Positions 1 through 8,143 are shown, counted from the first letter of the stretch. The stretch is DNA of 52,269 nt from Selenomonadales bacterium (GCA_029976065.1 JARKNV010000060.1:1-52269), one strand, 5' to 3'. The notes: generated by a model from the sequence alone, not told the origin. Made by a program: numbers and translations.

Positions 1-27
1 CAGGTTCAAATCCTGCCCCCGCAACCA
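1..27 (+). tRNA. 3' end of initiator tRNA-fMet (partial)
   Basis: The window opens inside a tRNA. The T-arm (CAGG-TTCAAAT-CCTG), the 3' acceptor strand CCCCGCA, discriminator A and an encoded CCA (25-27) are visible. The sequence matches the 3' end of Bacillus-type initiator tRNA-Met as I remember it. The anticodon lies outside the window, so the isotype is an inference. A 5S gene follows two bases later. Confidence 0.8.
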
Positions 28-29
28 AA

Positions 30-145
30 TCCGGTGGCGATAGCTGGGGGGATCCACCCGTTCCCATACCGAACACGGCAGTTAAGCCCCTATACGCCGA
101 AAGTACTTGGCTGGTAACGGCCCGGGAGGATAGGTAGCCGCTGAT
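30..145 (+). rRNA. rrf: 5S ribosomal RNA
   Basis: About 116 nt contain the conserved 5S core (CCCGTTCCCATACCGAACAC, then GGCAGTTAAGC). The ends can pair as GGTGGC with GCCGCT, with wobble pairs. It sits directly behind a tRNA-fMet and ahead of a strong terminator, so it is probably the tail of an rRNA operon or a tRNA-5S unit. The exact ends are uncertain by a few bases. Confidence 0.92.
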
Positions 146-152
146 TGACTCA

Positions 153-186
153 AAACCCGCTCGCAGACGCGAGCGGGTTTTTGTTG
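153..186 (+). terminator. Intrinsic terminator of the 5S/tRNA unit
   Basis: A perfect 12-bp stem, AAACCCGCTCGC / GCGAGCGGGTTT, with loop AGAC is followed by a T-rich run (TTTTTGTTGTT). It closes the RNA operon and lies just beyond the convergent end of the dehydratase gene. Confidence 0.9.
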
Positions 187-1911
187 TTATAACCCGAAGC
201 CGCCGCCGCGGTCGGTGCCGAGAGCCAGCTTTTTATACAGCCTCAGCACCGGACTATCAGCCCTGACCGGCGAAGCAGGGCACTTAGCCTTGCGGGCGGC
301 GAAAACTTTTGCGACCTCCTCCGGCGGCAGCGGTTGGCCCTTGACGCCTACAACATCGAGCCTGCGGGCAGCGACATCCATCTTTATGAGGTCGCCGTCT
401 TCAAGATAAGCGATCGGCCCGCCCACAGCGGCCTCGGGAGCAATGTGACCGACAGCCGGGCCGCGGGTGGCGCCGGAAAAGCGCCCGTCGGTGAACAGCG
501 CCACGCTCTTGGATAGCTCGGGCATGTTCCAGAACGCCTCGGTTGTGCGGAGCATCTCCGGCATGCCCGAACCCTTGGGACCCTCGCCGCGAATGAAAAC
601 GGCCGTGCCCTGGCCGATTTCGCCTTCCAGCAGCGCCGCGACGGCGGCCTCCTCCGAATCGAAGACCTTGGCCTGCCCCTGAAAATTATGGATAGCCTCA
701 TCGACGCCGGAAAGCTTGATGACCGCGCCGTCGGGAGCCAGGTTGCCCTTGAGGATGCGGATATTGCCCTGAGGCTTGACCGGACTTTGCCGCGTCTTGA
801 TAATCTCGTCTGCGTTCAGACGATAGTTTACCAGATAACTCTGCACAGCCGCGAACCAGCCGGAAGCCTCCAGACAAGCCAGATTTTCCCCGACCGTCTT
901 GCCGGTCACCGTCATGGCGTCGAGATGGAGCATGTCGCCCAACTCGCGCATCACCGCCGGCACGCCGCCGGCGTACCAGAACAGCTCGGTCGGCCACTGC
1001 CCGCCGGTTTTGAAGCTCACCAGCACAGGGGTACGGCGGTTGACGGCGTCGAATTCCTCCTGGCCTATTTCAACGCCGACTTCGTGGGCGATGGCCGGCA
1101 GGTGGAGGAGAGCGTTGGTCGAACCGCCGAGCGCGGCGTGAACGGTCATAGCGTTGAGGAAATTCTTTCTGGTGACGAATTGGCGCGGCCGCAGCTCCTG
1201 GGCGACGTTGGCCGTGATTTGGCGGCCGGCCTGGCGGGCGTAGCGGCTCAGATGCATGCTGTAGGCCGGCACGAGGGCGCTGCCCGGCAGAGCCAGTCCC
1301 AGGGACTCGGACATCGTCTGCATCGTGCTCGCCGTCCCCATGAACTGGCAGGCCCCCGCGCTCGGGCAGCAGTTCATCGTATAGTAGCTCAACTCCTGAC
1401 GGCTTAGCTCTCCCTTGACGAACCGGTCGCCGGCGCCATAGAGAATCTCCGACGACATAAAATCCGGGCCGCTCAGCATTGCTCCGCCCGGCAGATGAAG
1501 CGAGGGCAGGTCGAGGCGCAGCATCGCCATCAGCTGGGCCGGGATGGATTTGTCGCACGACGCCATGAACAGGCAGCCGTCGAACGGCGAGGCCAGCGCG
1601 TGAATCTCGTACATAAACGCCATGATCTCGCGGCTGACAAGCGAATAATTCATGCCGTCGTGAGCCATGGCGATGCCGTCGCACATGTCGGTGACGGCGT
1701 ACAGGGCGGCCTTGCCTCCGCCCTCGGCCACGGACAGCTTAGCCTCCTCCGCCAGGCGCCCGAGGTGGACGCTGCCGGGGTGGCTGTCGCCCTGGGCGGT
1801 GTCGATGAGAATCTGCGGCTTGGCGAGATCGCCCTCATCCCAGTGCGTTCCCGCCCGCAGGCCGTCCCCCTGGTAATTGACCGTGCGCAGGCATTGACTG
1901 CGGCAGCTCAT
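187..1911 (-). CDS. IlvD/Edd-family dehydratase (dihydroxy-acid dehydratase-like)
   Basis: 574 aa, about the usual length for dihydroxy-acid dehydratase (DHAD), the Fe-S enzyme that dehydrates 2,3-dihydroxy acids in branched-chain amino-acid synthesis. Family blocks visible: MCDGIAMAHDGMNYSLVSRE (76-95), SCDKSIPAQLMA (from 118), CPSAGACQFMGTASTM, and GRFSGATRGPAVGHIAPEAA near the C terminus. The usual PCN-type first cluster cysteine is replaced by a DSHPGSVHL segment (42-50), whereas C119 and the CPSAGAC cysteines remain. That places it in a divergent clade whose substrate may not be the ilv intermediate. Start ATG at 1911 follows AAAGGAGGG with 7-nt spacing. No other ilv gene is nearby, so I give no ilvD symbol. 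It lies about 70 bp downstream of the dcyD stop, with a terminator between. Confidence 0.85.
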   Translation of the reverse strand: MSCRSQCLRTVNYQGDGLRAGTHWDEGDLAKPQILIDTAQGDSHPGSVHLGRLAEEAKLSVAEGGGKAALYAVTDMCDGIAMAHDGMNYSLVSREIMAFMYEIHALASPFDGCLFMASCDKSIPAQLMAMLRLDLPSLHLPGGAMLSGPDFMSSEILYGAGDRFVKGELSRQELSYYTMNCCPSAGACQFMGTASTMQTMSESLGLALPGSALVPAYSMHLSRYARQAGRQITANVAQELRPRQFVTRKNFLNAMTVHAALGGSTNALLHLPAIAHEVGVEIGQEEFDAVNRRTPVLVSFKTGGQWPTELFWYAGGVPAVMRELGDMLHLDAMTVTGKTVGENLACLEASGWFAAVQSYLVNYRLNADEIIKTRQSPVKPQGNIRILKGNLAPDGAVIKLSGVDEAIHNFQGQAKVFDSEEAAVAALLEGEIGQGTAVFIRGEGPKGSGMPEMLRTTEAFWNMPELSKSVALFTDGRFSGATRGPAVGHIAPEAAVGGPIAYLEDGDLIKMDVAARRLDVVGVKGQPLPPEEVAKVFAARKAKCPASPVRADSPVLRLYKKLALGTDRGGGFGL

Positions 1912-1940
1912 AGCATTTCCCTCCTTTACGTGCCCGGGGC

Positions 1941-1970
1941 TAAAGAAAAAGAGCCATAAAGGCTCTTTCC
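1941..1970 (-). terminator. Terminator after the D-cysteine desulfhydrase gene
   Basis: On the minus strand GGAAAGAGCC-TTTAT-GGCTCTTTTTCTTT forms a stem followed by a T-rich tail. It separates dcyD from the dehydratase. Read-through is the alternative supply for the latter. Confidence 0.75.
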
Positions 1971-1980
1971 CATGGCATTA

Positions 1981-2985
1981 TTATTTGCCGCCCCAAAAAG
2001 TTTCGGCATAGGCATACAGAGCCGGTGAACCACCGGTGTGGACGAAAAGAACCTTGCCGCTCTTCTTGAAATAGCCCTGGCGGATAAGGCCGATAAGGCC
2101 GGACATCGCTTTGCCGGTATACACCGGGTCGAGGAGAATGCCCTCCAGGCGGGCCACCATTTCCACCGCCTCCACCATCGCCGCCGTCGGCAGGGAATAG
2201 CCCGGACCGACATATTCATCGATGCAGTACACCGCTTCGCGGGGGATGGGCTGCTTGAGGCCTACCCGCTTGGCGGTCGCCTGAACCAGGTTGTAAACAA
2301 GCTCCGTCTGCACGTCTTTCTTGCGGCTGATATTGACGCCGATTACCGGGATGTTGCTGTTGTTGCCGTAAAAGCCGGTGACCAGGCCGGCGTGCGTGCC
2401 GGCGCTGCCGCTTGTCGTAACAATGTAATCGAAGCTGATGCCCTTATCGAAGGACTGGGCGAGAATCTCCTCGGCGCAGGCTACATAGCCGGTTGCGCCG
2501 ATCTCGTTCGAACCGCCGCCCGGGATGATGTACCCCTTGCGGCCCGTGGCGGCCAGGTCGGCGGCTACAGCCTTCATCTCCTTCAGCATATCCGAGCCGC
2601 CGGGAACAACCTTGACGGCCTCGACGCCGAGGAGGTGGAAGAGGAAATTGTTGCCGCTGCCTTGCGGCTTGTAGCTGCCGGCGACGCGCTCTTCAAGCAC
2701 CAGGCGGCATTTGAGCCCTTCCTTGACGGCCGCGGCCAGGGTGAGGCGGCAGTGGTTGGACTGGACGGCGCCGCAGGTAATGAGCGTATCCGCTCCCTGG
2801 GCAAGAGCATCGGCAACGAGAAACTCCAGCTTGCGGGTTTTATTGCCGCCGGCGGCAAGTCCGAGCAAGTCGTCGCGTTTGATATAGATGGCGGGACCGC
2901 CGAGGGCCGCTGACAGGCGGGGCAGGAATTCGAGCGGAGTCTGTCCTTCGGTGTAGCGGCGGCGCGGAAAGCGGGCAAGATTCAT
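1981..2985 (-). CDS. dcyD: D-cysteine desulfhydrase (PLP-dependent, ACC-deaminase family)
   Basis: 334 aa, close to the about 328 aa of enteric DcyD. This fold-type II PLP enzyme converts D-cysteine to pyruvate, H2S and ammonia in the cytoplasm. The PLP-lysine motif GGNKTRKLEF (K49) is present, followed by a TCGAVQSNHCR block and the glycine-rich phosphate loop TTSGSAGTHAGL. The ATG start is preceded by AGGAGGTACTCAC. Homologues also include 1-aminocyclopropane-carboxylate deaminase, which the sequence alone does not exclude, but the overall pattern reads as DcyD. The gene upstream on the same strand is an SLC1 transporter, consistent with amino-acid uptake and catabolism. Confidence 0.85.
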   Translation of the reverse strand: MNLARFPRRRYTEGQTPLEFLPRLSAALGGPAIYIKRDDLLGLAAGGNKTRKLEFLVADALAQGADTLITCGAVQSNHCRLTLAAAVKEGLKCRLVLEERVAGSYKPQGSGNNFLFHLLGVEAVKVVPGGSDMLKEMKAVAADLAATGRKGYIIPGGGSNEIGATGYVACAEEILAQSFDKGISFDYIVTTSGSAGTHAGLVTGFYGNNSNIPVIGVNISRKKDVQTELVYNLVQATAKRVGLKQPIPREAVYCIDEYVGPGYSLPTAAMVEAVEMVARLEGILLDPVYTGKAMSGLIGLIRQGYFKKSGKVLFVHTGGSPALYAYAETFWGGK

Positions 2986-3087
2986 GTGAGTACCTCCTGA
3001 CTATTGGCAATATGGGTAAGGTGCCCATGCGAGATATCTTCGTTGTCGGCGGCCGAAATCCTTTAGCAGTTAACACCTTTGCCGGGA

Positions 3088-3134
3088 AAAGAAAAGGGCC
3101 GCGCCCAACCCGGGTTCGGCGGCGGCCCCTTTTC
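3088..3134 (-). terminator. Terminator after SLC1 transporter 1
   Basis: The minus strand reads AAAAGGGGCCGC, an interior segment, then GCGGCCCTTTTCTTTTC. It is a strong GC stem with a T-rich tail, 16 nt past the stop of the transporter at 3150. Confidence 0.85.
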
Positions 3135-3149
3135 AAGCGGATGATAAGA

Positions 3150-4442
3150 TCAGCCGTGGGAAGCGAGGTCTTCGGCTTTGATCTCGTCTTTGCCGGTGCC
3201 GGTTACCAGGCGGGAGATGACGAGGTCGCCGGAGACGTTCAGCGTCGTGCGGCACATATCCAGGAAGCGGTCGACACCGAGGATCAGGGCGATGCCCTCG
3301 GCCGGGACGCCGACCTGGACAAGCAGGACGACGATCAGCGGCAGCGAACCGCCGGGGACGCCCGCGGTGCCTATGCCGGCCAGGACCGACATGAGCACGA
3401 TCAGGAACTGGCTGCCGAGCGACAGGTCGATGCCGTACGCCTGGGCCAGGAAAAGGACGGTCACGCCTTCGAACAGCGCCGTGCCGTTCTGGTTGGCGGT
3501 TGCGCCGATCGTGAGCACGAAGCGGGCGATCTGCGGCGGCAGCTTCAGATTCTTCTCGGCGCACTCCAGCGCTACCGGCAGGGTGGCGTTGGAGGAAGCG
3601 GTCGAGAAGGCGTACAGGTAAACCTCCTGGCACTTCTTGAAGTAATCCCAGGGGCTGACGCCGGCAACGAATTTCAGCATCGACCCGTAAACGATGAACT
3701 GCTGGATGGCGAGGCCGAGTACGACGGTAAAGGCGAAAAAGGCGAGGTTGCCGAGGAAGCCGGCGCCCATCTTATAGGAGGTGTTGAACACCAGGCCGAA
3801 GATACCGAAAGGAGCGATCTGGATGGCCAAGTCGATAATCTTCATCGAGACCTGGAAGATACCGTCAAAGACCTTGATTAGTGGGTGATCGTCCCCCTTG
3901 ATCACAAAGCTTACGGCCCAGCCGAAAATCAGGGAGAAAACCATCAAGGCGACGATCTCGCCCGAAAAGGCCCGCACGGCGGAATCGATCGGGTTCTGGG
4001 GCAGCAGGTCGACGATGTACTGGGTCCAGGGTTTGGTTGCCGCCGCCTGCGCGTTCTTGGTGATCGTGAGCGCCGAAGCGTTGGAACTGAGAGCGTTTTT
4101 GTCGAACGACAGGCCGGCGCCCGGCTGGAGTATGCCGGTCAGCGCGACGGCGATGATAACCGCCAGGCTGCTGAGAATGACGGTATACAGCAGCGACCGG
4201 CCGGCCACCTTGCCCAGGCCGCGGCCTTTACCGAGCTCGAACACGCCGAGGATGATCGCGGACACGATCAAGGGTACGACGACCATGAAGACCATCCGGA
4301 GGAAAATCGCCCCGGCGAGGGCGCAGACGTCGGTCACCGTCTGCATGAAGGGGTACGCCTTCATAGGCAGGAAGTAATAACCGATTAATCCGAAGATGAC
4401 ACCAAACAGAAAACCGAGCAGCAGTTTTTGATGTTGCTTCAC
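3150..4442 (-). CDS. Dicarboxylate/amino acid:cation symporter (SLC1/DAACS family), copy 1
   Basis: 430 aa with the multi-helix SLC1 layout. The first re-entrant loop is TASSNATLPVALEC and the unwound helix 7 motif is NQNGT in place of the usual NMDGT, followed by GIGTAGVPGGSLP. I start at GTG 4442 because GGGAGG lies 7 nt upstream on the minus strand. A further-upstream ATG (4493) has no ribosome binding site and would add a 17-aa extension unlike the family. Substrate is probably an acidic or neutral amino acid, or cystine given the neighbouring DcyD; that last point is inference. A Na+- or H+-coupled inner-membrane importer is the expected role. Confidence 0.85.
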   Translation of the reverse strand: MKQHQKLLLGFLFGVIFGLIGYYFLPMKAYPFMQTVTDVCALAGAIFLRMVFMVVVPLIVSAIILGVFELGKGRGLGKVAGRSLLYTVILSSLAVIIAVALTGILQPGAGLSFDKNALSSNASALTITKNAQAAATKPWTQYIVDLLPQNPIDSAVRAFSGEIVALMVFSLIFGWAVSFVIKGDDHPLIKVFDGIFQVSMKIIDLAIQIAPFGIFGLVFNTSYKMGAGFLGNLAFFAFTVVLGLAIQQFIVYGSMLKFVAGVSPWDYFKKCQEVYLYAFSTASSNATLPVALECAEKNLKLPPQIARFVLTIGATANQNGTALFEGVTVLFLAQAYGIDLSLGSQFLIVLMSVLAGIGTAGVPGGSLPLIVVLLVQVGVPAEGIALILGVDRFLDMCRTTLNVSGDLVISRLVTGTGKDEIKAEDLASHG

Positions 4443-4736
4443 TAACAGTCCCTCCCAACTTTGATATAATAGAAAAAATGCCGGTTTGACCATACGATGT
4501 CTCTGGGTACACCGCCTCCTTTGTTGATTCCGCGAAAGCCGTGCGAAGGTTGAGAAAATTGGGCAAATTAAAAAGAGAAGAACCCGCAGCGCTTTCGCCG
4601 ACCTGCCAGATAACTGTCTTGGCCCTGCAAAGATTCTCTAAGCCGTCGCCTAATCCTCCGCAACAACAAAATAATACACGATAATACGCGAATATCGCTT
4701 TATGTGCTCGGTCATGGCCGAATTGGATGATTTTTA
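4443..4736. other. Gene-free interval between the two SLC1 transporter genes
   Basis: About 290 bases with no credible gene. It should carry the minus-strand promoter for the transporter at 3150-4442. A TATTAT/TATATC-like run at about 4463-4475 (minus) is a weak -10 candidate without a convincing -35. A good SD-like AAAGGAGG (minus, about 4516-4523) is followed only by a GTG two bases away, in a different frame, and looks vestigial. Confidence 0.5.
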
Positions 4737-4740
4737 CCCA

Positions 4741-4775
4741 AAAGAAAAAGCACTCCGAAGAGTGCTTTTTCTTAA
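4741..4775 (-). terminator. Terminator after SLC1 transporter 2
   Basis: Minus strand AAGAAAAAGCACTC-TTCG-GAGTGCTTTTTCTTTT: an 11-bp stem with a UUCG tetraloop and a T tract, a textbook intrinsic terminator. Confidence 0.9.
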
Positions 4776-4818
4776 TCGTTCCGTTGAGGGTCGCCGTATA
4801 CTTCTTGTTCCCCGGGAG

Positions 4819-6036
4819 TTAGGCGGATACTGAGGAAGACTGCTCGCGCTTGTTCTCCGAGTGCTGGATAAAGACCGAGCAGACCGCATCGCCGGTAATG
4901 TTAAGAGTTGTGCGGGCCATATCGAGAATACGGTCGATGCCGGCGATTAGAGCAATGCCTTCAAGCGGCAGGCCGACAGATTGCAGGGTCAAGGTGAGCA
5001 TAATCAGGCCGGCGCCGGGGACCCCGGCTGCGCCGATGGAGGCGAGGGTGCCGGTAAGCACGATTATCAGCATCTGGCTTATCGACAGGTCGATGCCGTA
5101 GACCTGGGCTACGAACAGAGCCGACGCGCCCTGATAAATAGCCGTGCCGTCCATGTTGATGGTTGCGCCCAGCGGCAGCACGAAGCTGGACACTTCCTTG
5201 GAGACGCCGAGGTTTTCCTGGGTATTTTTCATCGTTACCGGCAGCGTAGCCGCACTGCTGCAGGTAGAGAAAGCGATCATCTGGGCCGGCAGGATCCCCT
5301 TGAAAAATTTGGCCGGGCTCATATCGGCAAGAATTTTCAGTGCGGCGGTGTAGGTAATTGCCAAGTGCAGGATACAGCCTATGTAGACGGCGCCAATCAC
5401 CTTCGCCAGGGGGATAAGCACCTTCGGGCCGTTGGCGGCCACGACCGGGAGTATCAGGGCGAACACGCCGTAGGGAGCGAGCTCCATGATGATGCCGACG
5501 ATTTTGTAAGTTACTTCGGCCAGACCGTCGAAGAAGGCCTCGACCGGTTTGGCCTTTGGTCCGACTAGTGTTATGCCGATGCCGATGAACAGGGCGAAAA
5601 CGATGATTTGCAGCATGTCGGCGTTTTGCATCGCTTGGACTACGTTAGTCGGCACCATGTTGATAAGCACATCCATGATGGGGGGAGCCTCTTTGCCTTT
5701 GTAGGTGGCGTTGGCAGGCAGCTTCAGGCCTTCGCCCGGGGCCATGATAAGGGCCATGACGATGCCGATGGTGACGGCTACAGCAGTAGTTATTAAGTAG
5801 AATGAGATCGTTTTGCCGCCGATGCGTCCCAGCTTCCTCACGTCACCAAGGCTGCACGCCCCGACGATAAGCGACGCCAGCACGAGGGGAACGATGATCA
5901 TCTTGATCATATTGATGAACAAAGTTCCTACCGGAGCAATCCACTTTTTGGCGAATCCGAGACCTTCGGGGCCGACGATCAGACCGACAATCACACCCAG
6001 GGCCAGACCAATGAGGATCTTGTTGGACAGATGCAT
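4819..6036 (-). CDS. Dicarboxylate/amino acid:cation symporter (SLC1/DAACS family), copy 2
   Basis: 405 aa. It contains the classic SLC1 signatures STCSSAATLPV, GATINMDGTAIYQG and GAAGVPGAGLIM, as in GltP/GltT/DctA-type carriers that import glutamate, aspartate or C4-dicarboxylates with Na+ or H+. ATG 6036 was chosen because GGAGGAGGT precedes it by 5 nt; the longer frame adds ten basic residues without an SD. A strong promoter lies at 6088-6116. It differs clearly from copy 1 (NMDGT versus NQNGT), so the pair is not a recent duplication and probably covers different substrates. Confidence 0.9.
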   Translation of the reverse strand: MHLSNKILIGLALGVIVGLIVGPEGLGFAKKWIAPVGTLFINMIKMIIVPLVLASLIVGACSLGDVRKLGRIGGKTISFYLITTAVAVTIGIVMALIMAPGEGLKLPANATYKGKEAPPIMDVLINMVPTNVVQAMQNADMLQIIVFALFIGIGITLVGPKAKPVEAFFDGLAEVTYKIVGIIMELAPYGVFALILPVVAANGPKVLIPLAKVIGAVYIGCILHLAITYTAALKILADMSPAKFFKGILPAQMIAFSTCSSAATLPVTMKNTQENLGVSKEVSSFVLPLGATINMDGTAIYQGASALFVAQVYGIDLSISQMLIIVLTGTLASIGAAGVPGAGLIMLTLTLQSVGLPLEGIALIAGIDRILDMARTTLNITGDAVCSVFIQHSENKREQSSSVSA

Positions 6037-6087
6037 AAGTGACCTCCTCCGCAGTATTTTGGCCAAACGAATCCTTAACCTAACTCA

Positions 6088-6116
6088 ATTTTACGTTTGG
6101 GGCAATTGTCTGTCAA
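6088..6116 (-). promoter_or_regulatory. Sigma-A promoter for SLC1 transporter 2
   Basis: Minus strand: TTGACA (6116-6111), 17-nt spacer, TAAAAT (6093-6088). Predicted start near 6081, giving a leader of about 45 nt to the ATG at 6036. Confidence 0.8.
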
Positions 6117-6224
6117 TTAATTTCCCCAATATATTCGCGTCAAAAATCCGTTCCCTCCAGGCCGCCGGAAGGGATGCGGAAGTCCTTGGGCGAAGCATAA
6201 TATAAAAACGCAACGGAGGCAAAC

Positions 6225-6941
6225 ATGAGCAAGACAGTGGGCATCCTCGGCGGCATGGGGCCGCTCGCGACAGTGGACCTGTTCGCGAAAATCGTTGACA
6301 ACACGCCGGCGGTGCTGGATCAGGACCACCTGCGGATCATCATAGACAATAATCCGCACATCCCGCCGCGGGTAGAGGCGATCCTGCAGGGTGGGGAGAG
6401 CCCCCTGCCGGCCATGGCGGCCTCCGCCAAACTCCTGGCGAAGGCCGGGGCCGACTTCATCGTCATGCCCTGCAACACCGCCCATTACTGGCTGGCCGAA
6501 CTGCAGGCCGCGGTCGACATACCTATCTACAGCATGATCGACAATGCCGCCGCCTTTATCGCCGGCCGCCACCGCCACCTGTCCGGGAAGGTGCTGCTGC
6601 TGGCCACCGCCGCGACCATCAAGCTCAACCTCTACCAGCAGGCGTTTGCCAGGGAAGGCATGACGCTCCTCCTGCCCGACCAGAACGAGCAGATTATGAT
6701 CGACAAAGCCGTCCGCAGGGTCAAAGCCGGCGAACTCGCCAACAACCCGTACCTGAACGAATTCAACGCCATGCTCGCCCGCCATGCGACCGCCGGAGCA
6801 GCAGCTGTCCTGGCCGGCTGCACCGAGACGCCGCTGCTCTTCCCCTATTTTACTGTTCCCCTGGAAAGGTTCGACGCCACCCTGCTGCTGGCGCAGATGA
6901 CGATCGCCCGCGCCCGGGACGGCGAAGGGCAAAAGGAGTAG
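6225..6941 (+). CDS. Aspartate/glutamate racemase family protein
   Basis: 238 aa, the usual size of cofactor-independent Asp/Glu racemases. The N-terminal GILGGMGPLATVDLF block and both catalytic cysteines are present: C83 in MPCNTAHYW and C199 in AGCTETPLLF. These act as the two-base pair that inverts the alpha carbon of L-aspartate, or of glutamate in relatives. D-aspartate would be used in peptidoglycan cross-bridges or released on sporulation or germination. ATG is preceded by CGGAGG. The stop is 2 nt before the apbE start, so the two are likely co-transcribed. Exact substrate (Asp, Glu or hydantoin) is not decided by sequence. Confidence 0.88.
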   Translation: MSKTVGILGGMGPLATVDLFAKIVDNTPAVLDQDHLRIIIDNNPHIPPRVEAILQGGESPLPAMAASAKLLAKAGADFIVMPCNTAHYWLAELQAAVDIPIYSMIDNAAAFIAGRHRHLSGKVLLLATAATIKLNLYQQAFAREGMTLLLPDQNEQIMIDKAVRRVKAGELANNPYLNEFNAMLARHATAGAAAVLAGCTETPLLFPYFTVPLERFDATLLLAQMTIARARDGEGQKE

Positions 6942-6943
6942 CG

Positions 6944-7960
6944 ATGAAGCCGGGTAAACTGTTCCTTGTCGGTCTCGTCACGGCGGTTGTCCTGCTGACC
7001 GCCGCCTGCTGGCCGGTCGGGCGGCAGACCGCCAAGCCCTACAACGAAACGCAATTTCTCATGGACACCGTCATCGAAATAACCGCCTACGGACCTGGAG
7101 CCGAGCAGGCGGTCAAGGCGGCGTTCGCCGAATTCAAGCGCCTCCACGACCTCACAAACAACTTCGACCCCGCCAGCCAGGTTTCGGCCATCAACCAGGC
7201 CGCCGGCCGCGGCAAAATCAAAGCCGACCCCGACCTCATCGCCATGCTGCGCCGGTCGAACGAACTGGCCGGCAAGCTCGACCGCACCTTCGACGTCACC
7301 GTCGGGCCGCTCACCGACCTGTGGGGCATCGGCCGCAAAGGCGACTACGTCCCCGCCCGGACCGACATCGACACAGCGCTTGCCCTTGTCAACTACCGGC
7401 TTGTGGCCATCGATGAAAACGCCGGCGCCGTTTACCTGCCCAAGGAAGGGATGAAGCTCGATCTCGGCGGCATCGCCAAAGGCTACGCCGTCGACAAAGC
7501 CGTCGCCATCCTGAAAAGCAACGGCGTCACCTCCGCCCTCATCAACGCCGGCGGCGACGTGCGGGTCATCGGCAGACGCCCGGACGGCAATCCCTGGCGC
7601 ATCGGCGTCCAGCACCCCCGCAAGCCCGACGCCATCATCGCCAAACTGGCCCTCACCGACTGGGACACAATGGAAACCTCCGGCGACTATCAGCGCTACA
7701 TCATGAAAGACGGCGTGCGCTACGCCCATGTCCTCGACCCCCGCACCGGCCTGCAGCCCCGGCAGTTGGCCAGCGTGACCATGGTCATCAACAGCTCCGC
7801 CGACGGCGACATCTTCAGCACCGCCCTCTTCGTTCTCGGCCCTGAGCGCGGCCTGGCGCTGCTCAGACAATTCCCGGGCATCGAAGCGATAATGGTCGCC
7901 GCCGACGGCAGCGTCATCGTCAGCCCCGGGCTCGAGGGCAAAGTCGAAATCGAAAAATAA
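6944..7960 (+). CDS. apbE: FAD:protein FMN transferase (ApbE), lipoprotein
   Basis: 338 aa. An N-terminal signal with lipobox LLTAAC (C22) predicts a lipoprotein on the outer face of the cytoplasmic membrane. ApbE blocks follow: DTVIEITAYG, DVTVGPLTDLWGIG, LDLGGIAKGYAVDKA, NAGGDVRVIG, and YAHVLDPRTG near residue 265. ApbE transfers FMN from FAD to Thr or Ser of target proteins such as Rnf or Nqr subunits or extracellular flavoproteins. No flavinylation target is visible in this window. It starts 2 nt after the racemase stop and precedes the cbiM promoter. Confidence 0.95.
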   Translation: MKPGKLFLVGLVTAVVLLTAACWPVGRQTAKPYNETQFLMDTVIEITAYGPGAEQAVKAAFAEFKRLHDLTNNFDPASQVSAINQAAGRGKIKADPDLIAMLRRSNELAGKLDRTFDVTVGPLTDLWGIGRKGDYVPARTDIDTALALVNYRLVAIDENAGAVYLPKEGMKLDLGGIAKGYAVDKAVAILKSNGVTSALINAGGDVRVIGRRPDGNPWRIGVQHPRKPDAIIAKLALTDWDTMETSGDYQRYIMKDGVRYAHVLDPRTGLQPRQLASVTMVINSSADGDIFSTALFVLGPERGLALLRQFPGIEAIMVAADGSVIVSPGLEGKVEIEK

Positions 7961-7969
7961 CCGGCTGTA

Positions 7970-7999
7970 TTGCCAGGCTCCGGCCTCATCGGGTATAAT
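7970..7999 (+). promoter_or_regulatory. Sigma-A promoter for the metal ECF transporter operon
   Basis: TTGCCA (7970-7975), 18-nt spacer, perfect TATAAT (7994-7999). Transcription should begin near 8006, leaving an unusually long leader of about 138 nt before the CbiM start. Confidence 0.8.
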
Positions 8000-8005
8000 T
8001 AAACC

Positions 8006-8143
8006 GGTATCGGCCCAGGCCGGATCCCATGAAGGGGTCGGCGCAGCTGCAAGGGAGAACTCATAACGACAGGTCCACGAAGGCCGCAGGAAACGGAAGC
8101 TTTCCGGGGTATTTGTGGATTTTATTTTTCTGGAGGAATGGTT
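8006..8143 (+). promoter_or_regulatory. Long structured 5' leader of cbiM (candidate metal or cofactor sensor)
   Basis: The leader contains CCGGATCCC-ATGAA-GGGGTCGG (a strong hairpin at about 8019-8042), then CGGAA-GCT-TTCCG (about 8094-8106) followed by a T-rich stretch (TTTTATTTTT) just before the SD. I see no cobalamin-riboswitch B12 box and could not match a NiCo (czcD) consensus by eye, so the class is left open. Regulation by Co, Ni or cobalamin is inferred only from the operon it serves. Confidence 0.4.

Noticed and set aside
4443..4566. Upstream reading frame and start with an AAAGGAGG before SLC1 copy 1
   Set aside because: The frame overlaps the transporter out of phase, the SD-to-GTG spacing is 2 nt, and no family resemblance is visible.
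8006..8143. Cobalamin riboswitch upstream of cbiM
   Set aside because: I could not find the conserved B12 box or the other cobalamin-riboswitch core sequences. Kept only as an unassigned structured leader.
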